Origin: Pseudomonadota bacterium
Lineage (GTDB): Bacteria > Pseudomonadota > Alphaproteobacteria > Sphingomonadales > Sphingomonadaceae
Assembly (NCBI GenBank): GCA_023418595.1
Contig: JAEZZI010000017.1
Coordinates: forward strand, 1-26,848
Length of the DNA: 26,848 nucleotides
Reading direction: 5' to 3'
The translations under genes and the position numbers were made by a program. Position 1 is the stretch's first letter. Each line of letters begins with the position of its first letter. The notes under the pieces are model-generated. The model was not told the origin of the DNA. It ran no database searches and was given only the letters and a program-made list of their open reading frames with translations. Of the stretch, positions 5,915 through 12,323 are shown piece after piece.

Positions 5915-6290
5915 CCTCTCCCTAGCCGTCGTCGGAGCCGCCCACCCTAACAAGCGCGGCCCGTCGCGACGCTTCGAGCTGGCAATGTGCGCCCCAGGCG
6001 AGCCGGTCGAACTGCGGCCTGAACCCAACAACCCCGCCGACGAGCACGCGATCGCGGTCTATTCCTGTCGCGGTATCCAGATCGGCTATATCCGCTCCGA
6101 GCGCGCACCGTGGATCGGCAAGCTCATGCGTGAGCGCGAGGTCGCCGCGGTCTTTCACTACCAGACAGAGCATGGCGCGGTGATTCGCGCGGCCTTCGAT
6201 GGCGAGCAGCCTTCGCTAGAGGGGCTGCCAGGGCCGTCTGATGCCGCCGTAGAGCCGGATTTTTGGCCTGATCCGGAGTGGCCTGACTAA
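5874..6290 (+). CDS. HIRAN-domain protein, candidate DNA-end sensor
   Basis: The 138-residue protein starts at GTG 5874, inside the 3' end of the DUF2335 gene, with AAGG a few bases upstream. Residues about 15-105 form a HIRAN domain: LAVVGAAHPN, FELAMCAPGEPVELRPEP, NNPADEHAIAVY, GIQIGYIRSERAPWIGKLM. In eukaryotic HLTF this domain binds 3' ends of single-stranded DNA; in bacteria stand-alone copies were predicted to recognise damaged or stalled DNA. The C-terminus is short and acidic (EPDFWPDPEWPD). Coupled to a membrane protein in the position of lambda rexAB, it could be the sensor of a two-gene exclusion module. Confidence 0.82.
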   Translation: MTELKATNLKKRPSLSLAVVGAAHPNKRGPSRRFELAMCAPGEPVELRPEPNNPADEHAIAVYSCRGIQIGYIRSERAPWIGKLMREREVAAVFHYQTEHGAVIRAAFDGEQPSLEGLPGPSDAAVEPDFWPDPEWPD

Positions 6291-6293
6291 AAT

Positions 6294-6345
6294 AATTATG
6301 CCGAGATGCATTTTTCTCTTGTGATTATGCTTCTCGGAATATAAC
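6294..6345 (+). promoter_or_regulatory. PL-like promoter and OL-like operator
   Basis: Two inverted half-sites, 6301-6313 and 6325-6337 (TTATGCTTCTCGG), match those at the Cro/CI promoter (consensus CCGAnAAGCATAA). Both regions also share AATTATGCCGA (6294-6304 and 4396-4406). A weak promoter TTGTGA (6319-6324) and TATAAC (6340-6345) has one half-site in its spacer, the same geometry as the leftward promoter. It would drive the long operon 6403-13332, so it takes the place of lambda PL/OL. Confidence 0.65.
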
Positions 6346-6361
6346 ACTGTCCTCACACCCC

Positions 6362-6402
6362 GAGGACCGCACGCGCCGTCCTCCATGATGAGGAACGGCA
6401 CA
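6362..6402 (+). promoter_or_regulatory. Leader hairpin with possible SD switch
   Basis: GAGGAC (6362-6367) pairs perfectly with GTCCTC (6378-6383). The same right arm can instead pair with the Shine-Dalgarno GAGGA (6390-6394) across a six-base loop, so the two hairpins exclude each other: one frees and the other hides the ribosome site of the gene at 6403. An ATGATGAGG start lies in the loop region. Structure is inferred from complementarity only. Confidence 0.45.
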
Positions 6403-6672
6403 GTGCAATTCACCGAAGCTCGTAATTTGGACCTAGCCGCCGCAACCGACGAACAGCTGGTTGCCGCATGGCACGCCTACGCTGGGCAGATCAGCTACCA
6501 CCACGCCGACGACAGCGCGAAGGAGTGGGGGCTGGCACAGGCTCTCTACCCCACCGCCAAAAAGATCGAGACGATGATTGCGGAGCGCGGGCTTCCCCGC
6601 CCGACCGGGAATTATCTGATGGGCTACGGCACGCGCATCGAATGGCCCGCCGATCCCGGCACCCCCGCCTAA
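6403..6672 (+). CDS. Unknown early protein, 89 aa
   Basis: First gene of the rightward early operon. GTG 6403 has GAGGA eight bases upstream; an in-frame ATG at 6385 lacks a ribosome site and would add six residues. The product is soluble and helical in the first half (DLAAATDEQLVAAWHAYAGQ), with a conserved-looking YPTAKKIETMIAERGLPRP in the middle and a YGTRIEWP segment near the end. It looks like a small phage-specific protein; no function is recognised. Confidence 0.65.
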   Translation: MQFTEARNLDLAAATDEQLVAAWHAYAGQISYHHADDSAKEWGLAQALYPTAKKIETMIAERGLPRPTGNYLMGYGTRIEWPADPGTPA

Positions 6673-6689
6673 CCCCCCCCACCCAACCC

Positions 6690-6721
6690 GAGGGCTCCGG
6701 CTCTCCATGATGAGGATGACG
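6690..6721 (+). promoter_or_regulatory. Intercistronic hairpin with start-associated sequence
   Basis: GAGGGC (6690-6695) and GCTCTC (6700-6705) form a stem with one G-U pair and a four-base loop, just before CTCCATGATGAGGA (6703-6716), which repeats exactly at 6381-6394. The stretch GAGGATGACGATGATGGCG (6712-6730) recurs with one change at 10372-10390. Confidence 0.5.
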
Positions 6722-6988
6722 ATGATGGCGGGACTCCACCCAATCTTCGCCCAGGTTCTCAATAGCCACGCGAGGGTGACAGAAATTGTCACCCCACGGG
6801 ACACCCATCGCGGTTGGTCGATCAGCTTCGACTATCCGCCGATCCCTTTCCGCGACTTCGACTGGTCGGCGACGCACCCGGACTATGACGGAGCGGACGA
6901 TGCGAACGACAATCGCCATGTCTGCGCCAGCACCCGCGAAGGTGTGATCGCTGAAATCGACGCTTGGTGTGCGGAGAACGAGGCATGA
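6722..6988 (+). CDS. Unknown early protein, 88 aa
   Basis: Five in-frame ATGs occur at the start; 6722 or 6725 fit best because GAGGA (6712-6716) then serves as ribosome site. The product starts MMAGLHPIFAQVLNSH and contains FDYPPIPFRDFDWSATHPDY, a pattern often seen in small alphaproteobacterial phage proteins, and ends in an acidic helix (TREGVIAEIDAWCAENEA). Function is unknown. The stop overlaps the next start (ATGA). Confidence 0.65.
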   Translation: MMAGLHPIFAQVLNSHARVTEIVTPRDTHRGWSISFDYPPIPFRDFDWSATHPDYDGADDANDNRHVCASTREGVIAEIDAWCAENEA

Positions 6989-7275
6989 CCGCCCACACCC
7001 CCATCCTCGCGTCGGCCCACCACGGCACACCCCGTCCCGAAGCGGTGCAGATCGACGCCCTGAGCGCGCGGATTGCGAAGTGGCGCGGTGGTCTGGCCAA
7101 GTCGCCCGAATGGCACGCAACCGAACGCGCTCTTGCCGATGAAGGCGCTCGCTGGTTCGACGCCAATCTCGACCGCAATTCGCACCCGGCTTTCACGGCC
7201 TTCGCGCCGATCAACCGGGATTCCGCAATCAGGAAGTTTGTTCAGGCGATGCGCGCCGATCGGAGGATGTCGTGA
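6985..7275 (+). CDS. Unknown early protein, 96 aa
   Basis: ATG 6985 follows GAGG closely and overlaps the upstream stop, so it is chosen over the upstream 6964 start. The product is mainly helical (DALSARIAKWRGGLAKSP, EWHATERALADEGARWFDA) and basic toward the end (IRKFVQAMRADRRMS). No family or catalytic motif is seen. Confidence 0.62.
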   Translation: MTAHTPILASAHHGTPRPEAVQIDALSARIAKWRGGLAKSPEWHATERALADEGARWFDANLDRNSHPAFTAFAPINRDSAIRKFVQAMRADRRMS

Positions 7276-7559
7276 GCGGACCCCTAACCTTGGAACGACT
7301 AGCCACCATCAATTCGGCGCTGAGCGAATACAAAGCCGCCAAGGACGCGCTTGTGGCTGCTGGAAAGCTGGTCGCTTTGAAGGACCGCCAGACAATCAAT
7401 GTCGGCAGGCCCAACTACGACCGGCAATTCTACCCAGAGCCTATTGAGGTTCCTCTGTCTGTGATCCGCTCGCTGATAGCCGACCGGGTGAATTGCGCGG
7501 AACAGCGTGTAGCAGCCGCCAAGCGCTCGCTAGCTCAACTCAACGTGGAGACGCCCTAA
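7272..7559 (+). CDS. Unknown helical protein, 95 aa
   Basis: The start is a GTG that overlaps the previous stop (GTGA). The protein consists of an N-terminal helix (LERLATINSALSEYKAAKDA), a central turn-rich part with a run of aromatic and Pro residues (NVGRPNYDRQFYPEPIEVPL) and a C-terminal helix with heptad character (RVNCAEQRVAAAKRSLAQLN). A small coiled-coil accessory protein is plausible; no function is recognised. Confidence 0.62.
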   Translation: MSGPLTLERLATINSALSEYKAAKDALVAAGKLVALKDRQTINVGRPNYDRQFYPEPIEVPLSVIRSLIADRVNCAEQRVAAAKRSLAQLNVETP

Positions 7560-7693
7560 TGCGCGCCGCCCAACTCCAGCGCGCTTTGGCGCATGTCGAG
7601 GCGGAACACGCCAATCCTCACCCGCGGATCGATCGCGCAGCAGCAGACACCCGCGCAGCCATCGCGCTCGCACGTTTGGGAGATGGGAAGTGA
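7559..7693 (+). CDS. Short Ala-rich helical peptide, 44 aa
   Basis: A TAATG junction links it to the previous gene and GTGA links it to the next. The sequence (MRAAQLQRALAHVEAEHANP, then RIDRAAADTRAAIALARLG) is two amphipathic helices. The precise coupling at both ends is the main evidence that it is translated. Confidence 0.5.
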   Translation: MRAAQLQRALAHVEAEHANPHPRIDRAAADTRAAIALARLGDGK

Positions 7694-7965
7694 GTGTTCA
7701 AAAGACCATCGACGTTGAGATCACACCTCGCGAACTGGCGGAAGTCTTCTGCAATATGTTCGACTCTGAACAGGCCGAGGTTTTCTCGCATATCTGGGAC
7801 ATAACCAAAAACTGGCCGGGGGCCGGTTGGTGCATGCAATCTTGCTCGATAATCGGCGCAACCGACACAAATGCGCGGGCTGCAATCTCGACGCTGGCTT
7901 CGCATCTGCCCGCCGACGACATTGCTTACATCGTCGCCGGTGCTGCCGACGGTGCCAGCGCATGA
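7690..7965 (+). CDS. Unknown early protein, 91 aa
   Basis: It starts at GTG 7690 in a GTGA overlap. The sequence EITPRELAEVFCNMFDSEQA, AEVFSHIWDITKNWPGAGWC and DTNARAAISTLASHLP indicates an all-helical soluble protein. A similar pattern (residues predicting a 'cell division/antirepressor-like' small phage protein) is not distinctive enough to name. The stop overlaps the next ATG. Confidence 0.6.
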   Translation: MSVQKTIDVEITPRELAEVFCNMFDSEQAEVFSHIWDITKNWPGAGWCMQSCSIIGATDTNARAAISTLASHLPADDIAYIVAGAADGASA

Positions 7966-8150
7966 CCCCGCAACTCCCCTCCGCCTTCGCGCCTCGCAAG
8001 GGCGTCGAATACCAACTGCGGTCGCGCAATGGCCGGGTGGTGTTCACGTTCGACACCGAACCGCAGGCCCGCTTGCGTCTTGCTGAGATGCCCGGTCGCG
8101 GCCTTCGCCTCTATCGGGTGATGCGCCGGGAAAGCGAGTTGGCGGCATGA
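7962..8150 (+). CDS. Unknown basic protein, 62 aa
   Basis: ATG 7962 overlaps the previous stop (ATGA); a longer frame from 7827 would run across that gene. The product (GVEYQLRSRNGRVVFTFDTE, then ARLRLAEMPGRGLRLYRVMR) predicts a small beta-beta-alpha unit with positive charge, compatible with nucleic-acid binding. No family recognised. Confidence 0.55.
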   Translation: MTPQLPSAFAPRKGVEYQLRSRNGRVVFTFDTEPQARLRLAEMPGRGLRLYRVMRRESELAA

Positions 8151-8227
8151 CCCGCCTTCCGAACCGCGCGGATTATCAGGCTGGACTGCTGATCTTCCTC
8201 GCCATCGCATTCGCGTCGCAGATTTAA
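8147..8227 (+). CDS. Mini membrane peptide, 26 aa
   Basis: ATG 8147 overlaps the preceding stop and TAA ends at 8227, directly before the AAGGAG of the next gene. The sequence starts MTRLPNRADYQA and ends in a hydrophobic helix GLLIFLAIAFASQI, which could just span a membrane. It would be missed by usual length limits. Coupling and composition support it, but translation is unproven. Confidence 0.42.
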   Translation: MTRLPNRADYQAGLLIFLAIAFASQI

Positions 8228-8239
8228 GGAGCGCCCACC

Positions 8240-8569
8240 ATGGCAACCGCCCTCGCATTCCAGCGCCCACAGCCGATGCACGCCGTCCGCTTCGAAGCGC
8301 ACATGGTCGGCCATTGCACCGGCAAGACCTACGCGCTCGGCAGCTTCGACGACTTCGACGCCTGCATGGCCGATGTTCTCCACCGCTGTTCGCACAAGGA
8401 CACGCTGTTCATCCGCCGGATCGAGGACGGGGGCGAAACGCTGTCGGTCTACCAGATCAAGCAGCGGTCGAAGCCGGTCTATGTCTATCGCGACCATGTG
8501 CAGCGTCGGGTGCAGCCGCTCTACGCGGACCATCTGTGTGATTTTGCGGTGCCGGGGGTGGGGATATGA
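8240..8569 (+). CDS. Unknown early protein, 109 aa
   Basis: A strong AAGGAG lies eight bases before ATG 8240. The protein combines a mixed alpha/beta N-terminal part (MHAVRFEAHMVGHCTGKTYA, FDDFDACMADVLHRC) with strands (DTLFIRRIEDGGETLSVYQI, KPVYVYRDHVQRRVQPLY). It directly precedes and overlaps the exonuclease (ATGA), so a role with the recombination pair, for example as a Gam-like or accessory factor, is possible but is only positional inference. Confidence 0.62.
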   Translation: MATALAFQRPQPMHAVRFEAHMVGHCTGKTYALGSFDDFDACMADVLHRCSHKDTLFIRRIEDGGETLSVYQIKQRSKPVYVYRDHVQRRVQPLYADHLCDFAVPGVGI

Positions 8570-9504
8570 ACGCCCCGGTCAACATAAACGCCGAACTGGC
8601 CTTCCGAGCATCGGTCGTCGGGGCATCCGAAGTCGCGGCCCTGTTCGACGCCAGCCCTTGGTTGACCCGCTTCGAATTGTGGCACCGCAAGAACGGCACG
8701 ATCGCCACGCCCGAGTTTGACGCGATCGACGACAATGGCGTGCCCGAAAACGAGCGCATATACTGGGGCGTTCGGCTCGAGCCTGCCATCATCGAAGCCG
8801 CCAAGGAGCGCTACGGCTATCGCGACCGCGATCAGGCCGAGCGGCTGACCAACGGTAAGGGCCTGGGCGGGCATCCCGATCGGCGCGTCATCTGTCCCGA
8901 GCGTGGCCCCGGCGTGCTCGAGGTCAAGATGGTGGACTGGATCGAGCGTAAGAAATGGGGCGACGAGCCGCCCGTTCACTACCTGCTGCAAAGCCAGACC
9001 TATCAGGGGCTGGACGGCGTAAGCTGGGGCGACGTCATCGTGCTCGTCGGTGGCAATGCGCTCGAACGGTTCCAGTATGATTTCCGGCCAAAACTCTACG
9101 CCGAGATTGAGGCGCGGGTTGAGGCGTTCTGGCAGTCGGTTCGCGAGGGTAAGCCGCCCAAGGCGGACTATGCGCGGGATCTGCGAACGATTGCTGAATT
9201 GCGCGCCGACCCGAACGACACGGTGATCGACCTTCGCCGCGACAACCGGATGCCCGAGCTGCTGTCCGAATATCTCGAGGCGAAAGAAGCCGAGCGCGTT
9301 GCCGGTTGCCGCGTGGACGCCGCCAAGGCCGAAATCCTCGAGAAGCTGAGCAAGAGCACAGAGGCGCTGGTCGAGGGCTTTTCATGCCGCGCGCCCGTCG
9401 TCGCGGGCAAGCCGGACCAAATCATTACCGCCGACATGGTGGGCCAGAAAATCAAAGGCCGGTCGTCGCACCGCCGCTTCTACATCAAGGAAAGGACTGA
9501 ATAA
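8566..9504 (+). CDS. YqaJ-family (lambda exonuclease-type) recombinase nuclease
   Basis: The 312-residue enzyme resects one strand of double-stranded DNA 5' to 3', giving 3' tails for the annealing protein encoded next. The fold is the PD-(D/E)XK nuclease: GASEVAALF (19-27), Glu72 in WGVRLEPAI, Asp105 in GHPDRRV, Glu119-Val-Lys121 in LEVKM, and the following helix YLLQSQTYQGL (139-149). The C-terminal third is a helical extension common in YqaJ proteins. It is coupled on both sides (ATGA, TAATG). With RecT it is the homologue in function of lambda Exo/Bet. Confidence 0.93.
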   Translation: MNAPVNINAELAFRASVVGASEVAALFDASPWLTRFELWHRKNGTIATPEFDAIDDNGVPENERIYWGVRLEPAIIEAAKERYGYRDRDQAERLTNGKGLGGHPDRRVICPERGPGVLEVKMVDWIERKKWGDEPPVHYLLQSQTYQGLDGVSWGDVIVLVGGNALERFQYDFRPKLYAEIEARVEAFWQSVREGKPPKADYARDLRTIAELRADPNDTVIDLRRDNRMPELLSEYLEAKEAERVAGCRVDAAKAEILEKLSKSTEALVEGFSCRAPVVAGKPDQIITADMVGQKIKGRSSHRRFYIKERTE

Positions 9505-10343
9505 TGGCGACACAGCTCGCAGAACGCCGCGCGGACCCGATCACGGTTATCCGCCAGAACCTCACTCAGATGGCCCCGCAGTTTCAGGCCGCGCTGCCCA
9601 AGCATGTCACGGTCGAGAAATTCACTCGCGTCGCCATGACGGCAATCCAGAACCAACCCGATCTGGCAGGCGTCGATCGCACGTCGCTGTTCGGCGCAAT
9701 CGTTCGCCTGGCACAAGACGGCTTGCTCCCCGATGGGCGCGAGGCCGCGATCGTGAAGTTCGGCAACAAGGCGCAGGCCATGCCGATGATCGCTGGCGTC
9801 CTCAAGAAGGTCCGCCAGTCGGGCGACGTCGCGAAGGTGTCGGCGCAGGTTGTCTATGAAAAGGACGAGTTCGTTTGGACGCTCGGGTTCGACGAAGACG
9901 TGACGCACAACCCGCCTCCGCTGGATCAGCCGCGCGGCAAGGCGATCGGCGCCTATGCGACCGCGGTGCTGAAAGACGGCTCGCGCTTGCTAGAGGTCAT
10001 GTCGCTCGAGGAAATCGAACAGGTCCGCAAGGTCAGCCGTGCGAGCGGCAACGGGCCGTGGGTGGCCTGGTGGGGTGAGATGGCCCGCAAGACCGTCATG
10101 CGCCGCCTGGCCAAGCGCCTGCCCATGTCCACCGACATTGAGGATGACGTTTTCGAACGCGATGAAACGCTCGCGCCGGAAGCTGCGATCGAGCACGCAA
10201 CACAGCCCGAGCCTATGTCGCGACTGGACGCGCTCGAGCATCAGATCGGCACGGCGGACGACACCGACGAACTGCCCCTCGATGGCCGCACCGACGAACA
10301 GCACGGCGAAACCCACAACGATGCGGACGAACCGCTTGGCTAA
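9504..10343 (+). CDS. recT: RecT single-strand annealing protein
   Basis: The 279-residue protein anneals complementary strands made by the exonuclease. The RecT core covers about 15-205: ITVIRQNLTQMAPQFQAALP, VAMTAIQNQPDLAG, LFGAIVRLAQDGLLPDGREA, AQAMPMIAGVLKKVRQSGDV, EYEKDEFVW-like VYEKDEFVWTLGF and GEMARKTVMRRLAKRLP. The tail (about 210-279) is acidic and disordered, which in annealing proteins often contacts host SSB. The ATG overlaps the exonuclease stop. Confidence 0.94.
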   Translation: MATQLAERRADPITVIRQNLTQMAPQFQAALPKHVTVEKFTRVAMTAIQNQPDLAGVDRTSLFGAIVRLAQDGLLPDGREAAIVKFGNKAQAMPMIAGVLKKVRQSGDVAKVSAQVVYEKDEFVWTLGFDEDVTHNPPPLDQPRGKAIGAYATAVLKDGSRLLEVMSLEEIEQVRKVSRASGNGPWVAWWGEMARKTVMRRLAKRLPMSTDIEDDVFERDETLAPEAAIEHATQPEPMSRLDALEHQIGTADDTDELPLDGRTDEQHGETHNDADEPLG

Positions 10344-10349
10344 CCCCAA

Positions 10350-10381
10350 GCCGGGTCGGTCCCGGCGTAACGAGGATGAAG
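10350..10381 (+). promoter_or_regulatory. Intercistronic hairpin with start-associated sequence
   Basis: GCCGGG (10350-10355) and CCCGGC (10361-10366) form a perfect six-pair stem with a five-base loop, seven bases after the recT stop and five before GAGGA. No U-run follows, so it is more likely a stabilising or translational element than a terminator. AGCCGGGTCG recurs at 11129-11138. Confidence 0.5.
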
Positions 10382-10912
10382 ATGATGGCGAAAGTGGTTG
10401 TCCGGTGCGCGCATTGTCAGCGGGAGGTGTTGAAAGAGGTTGGCAGCGTGAACCGTGCCAATCGCGCAGGGAAGCCATTGTTTTGCTCACGGGAATGCTC
10501 TGGCTCCCGGCGCCAGTTGAACCGTTCGGATGCTGAGAAGCGGGCTCTAAAAGCCGCATATGATCGGCAATATCGAGAAAAAAACGCAGCAATCCTCAGG
10601 GTGAAAAAGGCGGAATACTACCAAAGAACCCGCGACCCCGTTCGGGAGGCTGAGAAGCGAAAAGCAAAAATGCCAAAGCACGTCGAGTATTGCCGACGCC
10701 CGGAATACAAAAAATGGAAGGCTGAGTATGACCGCCAATATCGCGCACGAAAAGAGTTCGGTCCCTTCGGTGAGGCTTCAATCGTCCTCAACGAGCTCAT
10801 CGCTGAAATCAACTCGCGCTCCACACGCACGGAAATCTACCGCCAAAACGGCACCCTCAACAAATGGATCGCAAGGAGGCGAGACTATGAGCGACAAACT
10901 GACCGCCGTTAA
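10382..10912 (+). CDS. Zinc-binding phage protein, highly basic
   Basis: The start is taken as ATG 10382 (or 10385), five to eight bases after GAGGA; 10376 is in frame but overlaps the ribosome site. Residues about 8-45 make a zinc knuckle (VVRCAHCQREVLKEV, then GKPLFCSRECSGSRRQ). The rest is a long Lys/Arg/Tyr-rich helix with repeats of the form AEYDRQYR/AAYDRQYREKN, as in phage proteins with an HNH-like N-terminal zinc motif. It likely binds DNA or RNA. The end overlaps the start of the next gene. No named family. Confidence 0.65.
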   Translation: MMAKVVVRCAHCQREVLKEVGSVNRANRAGKPLFCSRECSGSRRQLNRSDAEKRALKAAYDRQYREKNAAILRVKKAEYYQRTRDPVREAEKRKAKMPKHVEYCRRPEYKKWKAEYDRQYRARKEFGPFGEASIVLNELIAEINSRSTRTEIYRQNGTLNKWIARRRDYERQTDRR

Positions 10913-11102
10913 TTTGAAGAACGCCCTCTGGGACACTCTTCGGTCCATCAAAAACGATGACATGCTTCCAGCGCAGGGTGACGCAATCGCGTCTCAGGCG
11001 CGAGAAATACTGCGCACTGTCAAGGTCCAGTTGCAAGTTGCTGCGCAATCAAAGCGAAATGTTCCGACTGAGATTATCGATTTCATCGAACGCGCAGACT
11101 GA
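10887..11102 (+). CDS. Unknown helical protein, 71 aa
   Basis: ATG 10887 has a strong AAGGAGG seven bases upstream and lies inside the end of the previous gene; a frame from 10728 would be largely out-of-phase shadow. The protein is fully helical (LKNALWDTLRSIKNDDMLPA, ASQAREILRTVKVQLQVAAQ, PTEIIDFIERAD). Similar small proteins are frequent in alphaproteobacterial prophages near recT, but no activity is known to me. Confidence 0.65.
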   Translation: MSDKLTAVNLKNALWDTLRSIKNDDMLPAQGDAIASQAREILRTVKVQLQVAAQSKRNVPTEIIDFIERAD

Positions 11103-11107
11103 AACAC

Positions 11108-11164
11108 GCAAGCACCCCGCTTGCAAATAGCCGGGTCGCTACGGCGGCTCGGCGGGAGGTTGAG
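11108..11164 (+). promoter_or_regulatory. Intercistronic double hairpin before GGGAGG
   Basis: GCAAGC (11108-11113) pairs with GCTTGC (11119-11124) around ACCCC, and a second weaker stem GCCG/CGGC (11130-11133, 11142-11145) follows, shortly before the ribosome site GGGAGG. AGCCGGGTCG (11129-11138) also occurs in the hairpin after recT. Confidence 0.45.
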
Positions 11165-11692
11165 ATGGAAACGATCGAATACCACACCATCGACAAGAGC
11201 GATTGGGAGCGCGGCCCGTGGGACAATGAGCCGGACAAGAAACAATGGCAGGACGCCGAAACCGGATTGCCATGCCTGATCGTGCGAAACGGATCGGGCG
11301 CGCTGTGTGGCTATGTCGGCGTCCCGGTCGGACATCCTTGGCATGGTCTCGATTATGATAGCTGCGGCAAGTATCTGCCCAAGCCTGACGGATACGACCC
11401 TGACTGGTATCCCGATGTTCACGGCGGGCTGACGTTTGCTGCCGGGTGCGGGCATGGCGATGATCCTTCGAAGGGCATCTGCCATATCCCCGGCGCTGGC
11501 GAACCAGATGATGTTTGGTGGCTCGGTTTTGATTGCGCCCACGCTGGCGACAAGACGAACATGGCCTACCCGCTGTCGCATCGGGAGCGCTGGCCAGATC
11601 GTGGCGGTGTTTATCGCGATCAGGCTTACGTTGAGCGGGAATGTGCATCGCTCGCCAAGCAGGCGCTCTCCATCCGAAAGGCTCAATCATGA
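11165..11692 (+). CDS. Unknown protein, 175 aa, Trp/Gly-rich
   Basis: A GGGAGG lies six bases before ATG 11165. The product is unusually rich in Trp, Gly, Asp and Cys: CLIVRNGSGALCGYVGVPVG, GLTFAAGCGHGDDPSKGICH, DDVWWLGFDCAHAGD, then YVERECASLAKQAL at the end. The spaced Cys/His residues might bind metal. The pattern GALCGYVGV...HPWHG and WWLGFDCAHAGD is a recurring phage protein of unknown function that I have seen described only as hypothetical. The stop overlaps the next ATG. Confidence 0.7.
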   Translation: METIEYHTIDKSDWERGPWDNEPDKKQWQDAETGLPCLIVRNGSGALCGYVGVPVGHPWHGLDYDSCGKYLPKPDGYDPDWYPDVHGGLTFAAGCGHGDDPSKGICHIPGAGEPDDVWWLGFDCAHAGDKTNMAYPLSHRERWPDRGGVYRDQAYVERECASLAKQALSIRKAQS

Positions 11693-12063
11693 CCCAGGAT
11701 AGCGAAGAACTGCGCGCGGAAATAGAATCAGCATGGCGCGAATTTAAGATCGCATTCCTTGATGGCCATAGAGGGTGGCCCGCAAAGAGCATCCCAGCAA
11801 TGCAACGCTTAAACGCGCTGCTGCCCGGCTCCTGCACGAAAACCGCCGCCACCCGCCCCGCCGAACGGGGTGCGGAGGGGTGGGTATTGGTGCCGCCGGT
11901 TCCCACAGATGCGATGTTGAAAGCGTGGTTCGGGGCAAGGCGCCCAAAGCATATCATTGGCAACGAGCGCTATTTCGGCTGCTACACTGCCATGCTTGAG
12001 GCTAGCCCCCTCCCCACCAGCACGCAGGACACCGCCATCGCCGAGCAGGGGAGGTTGGTGTGA
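11689..12063 (+). CDS. Unknown protein with phage 'GWVLVP' module, 124 aa
   Basis: ATG 11689 overlaps the previous stop (ATGA); a longer frame from 11641 is not favoured. The first 50 residues are helical (SEELRAEIESAWREFKIAFL). The C-terminal half carries GWVLVPPVPTDAMLKAW and YFGCYTAMLEASPLP, the layout of a small module found in many phage early genes (WVLVP...PT..M...W......Y..ML.A.P). Its activity is unknown. The end overlaps the excisionase start (GTGA). Confidence 0.65.
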   Translation: MTQDSEELRAEIESAWREFKIAFLDGHRGWPAKSIPAMQRLNALLPGSCTKTAATRPAERGAEGWVLVPPVPTDAMLKAWFGARRPKHIIGNERYFGCYTAMLEASPLPTSTQDTAIAEQGRLV

Positions 12064-12323
12064 CGGAGCGCGCCAATCTCCCTGACTGGCCGCGACTTAT
12101 GCCGGTGGAGATGGCGGCTGCGTATCTTTCACGCAGCGCGACCGTGATCCGCCAGCGTGGGCCGAAGCCGAAGCGCGACGGTCGATCCGTGCTATACGAT
12201 CGTCACGACCTCGACCGCTGGGCCGACAGGCTGGGCGGGCAACCGCTGGATGATGACGCGCGCGCCAAGGAGGCGGATGAAGTCGAGCGCCGCTGGAGAG
12301 AGAAGCGAAGTGCCCGGAACTGA
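12060..12323 (+). CDS. Excisionase-like HTH protein
   Basis: The 87-residue protein starts at GTG 12060 and contains a winged HTH of the AlpA/Xis (MerR-like) type: MPVEMAAAYLSRSATVIRQR, then RSVLYDRHDLDRWADRLGG (about 14-60), followed by a charged tail. Such proteins bend DNA at attachment sites and control excision direction or integrase expression. It overlaps the integrase start by 14 bases, the usual xis-int arrangement. Confidence 0.75.
   Translation: MTERANLPDWPRLMPVEMAAAYLSRSATVIRQRGPKPKRDGRSVLYDRHDLDRWADRLGGQPLDDDARAKEADEVERRWREKRSARN

Noticed and set aside
10350..10366. Rho-independent terminator after recT
   Set aside because: The stem is perfect but lacks a U-run and the operon continues with a ribosome site five bases later; a leader or stabilising role fits better.
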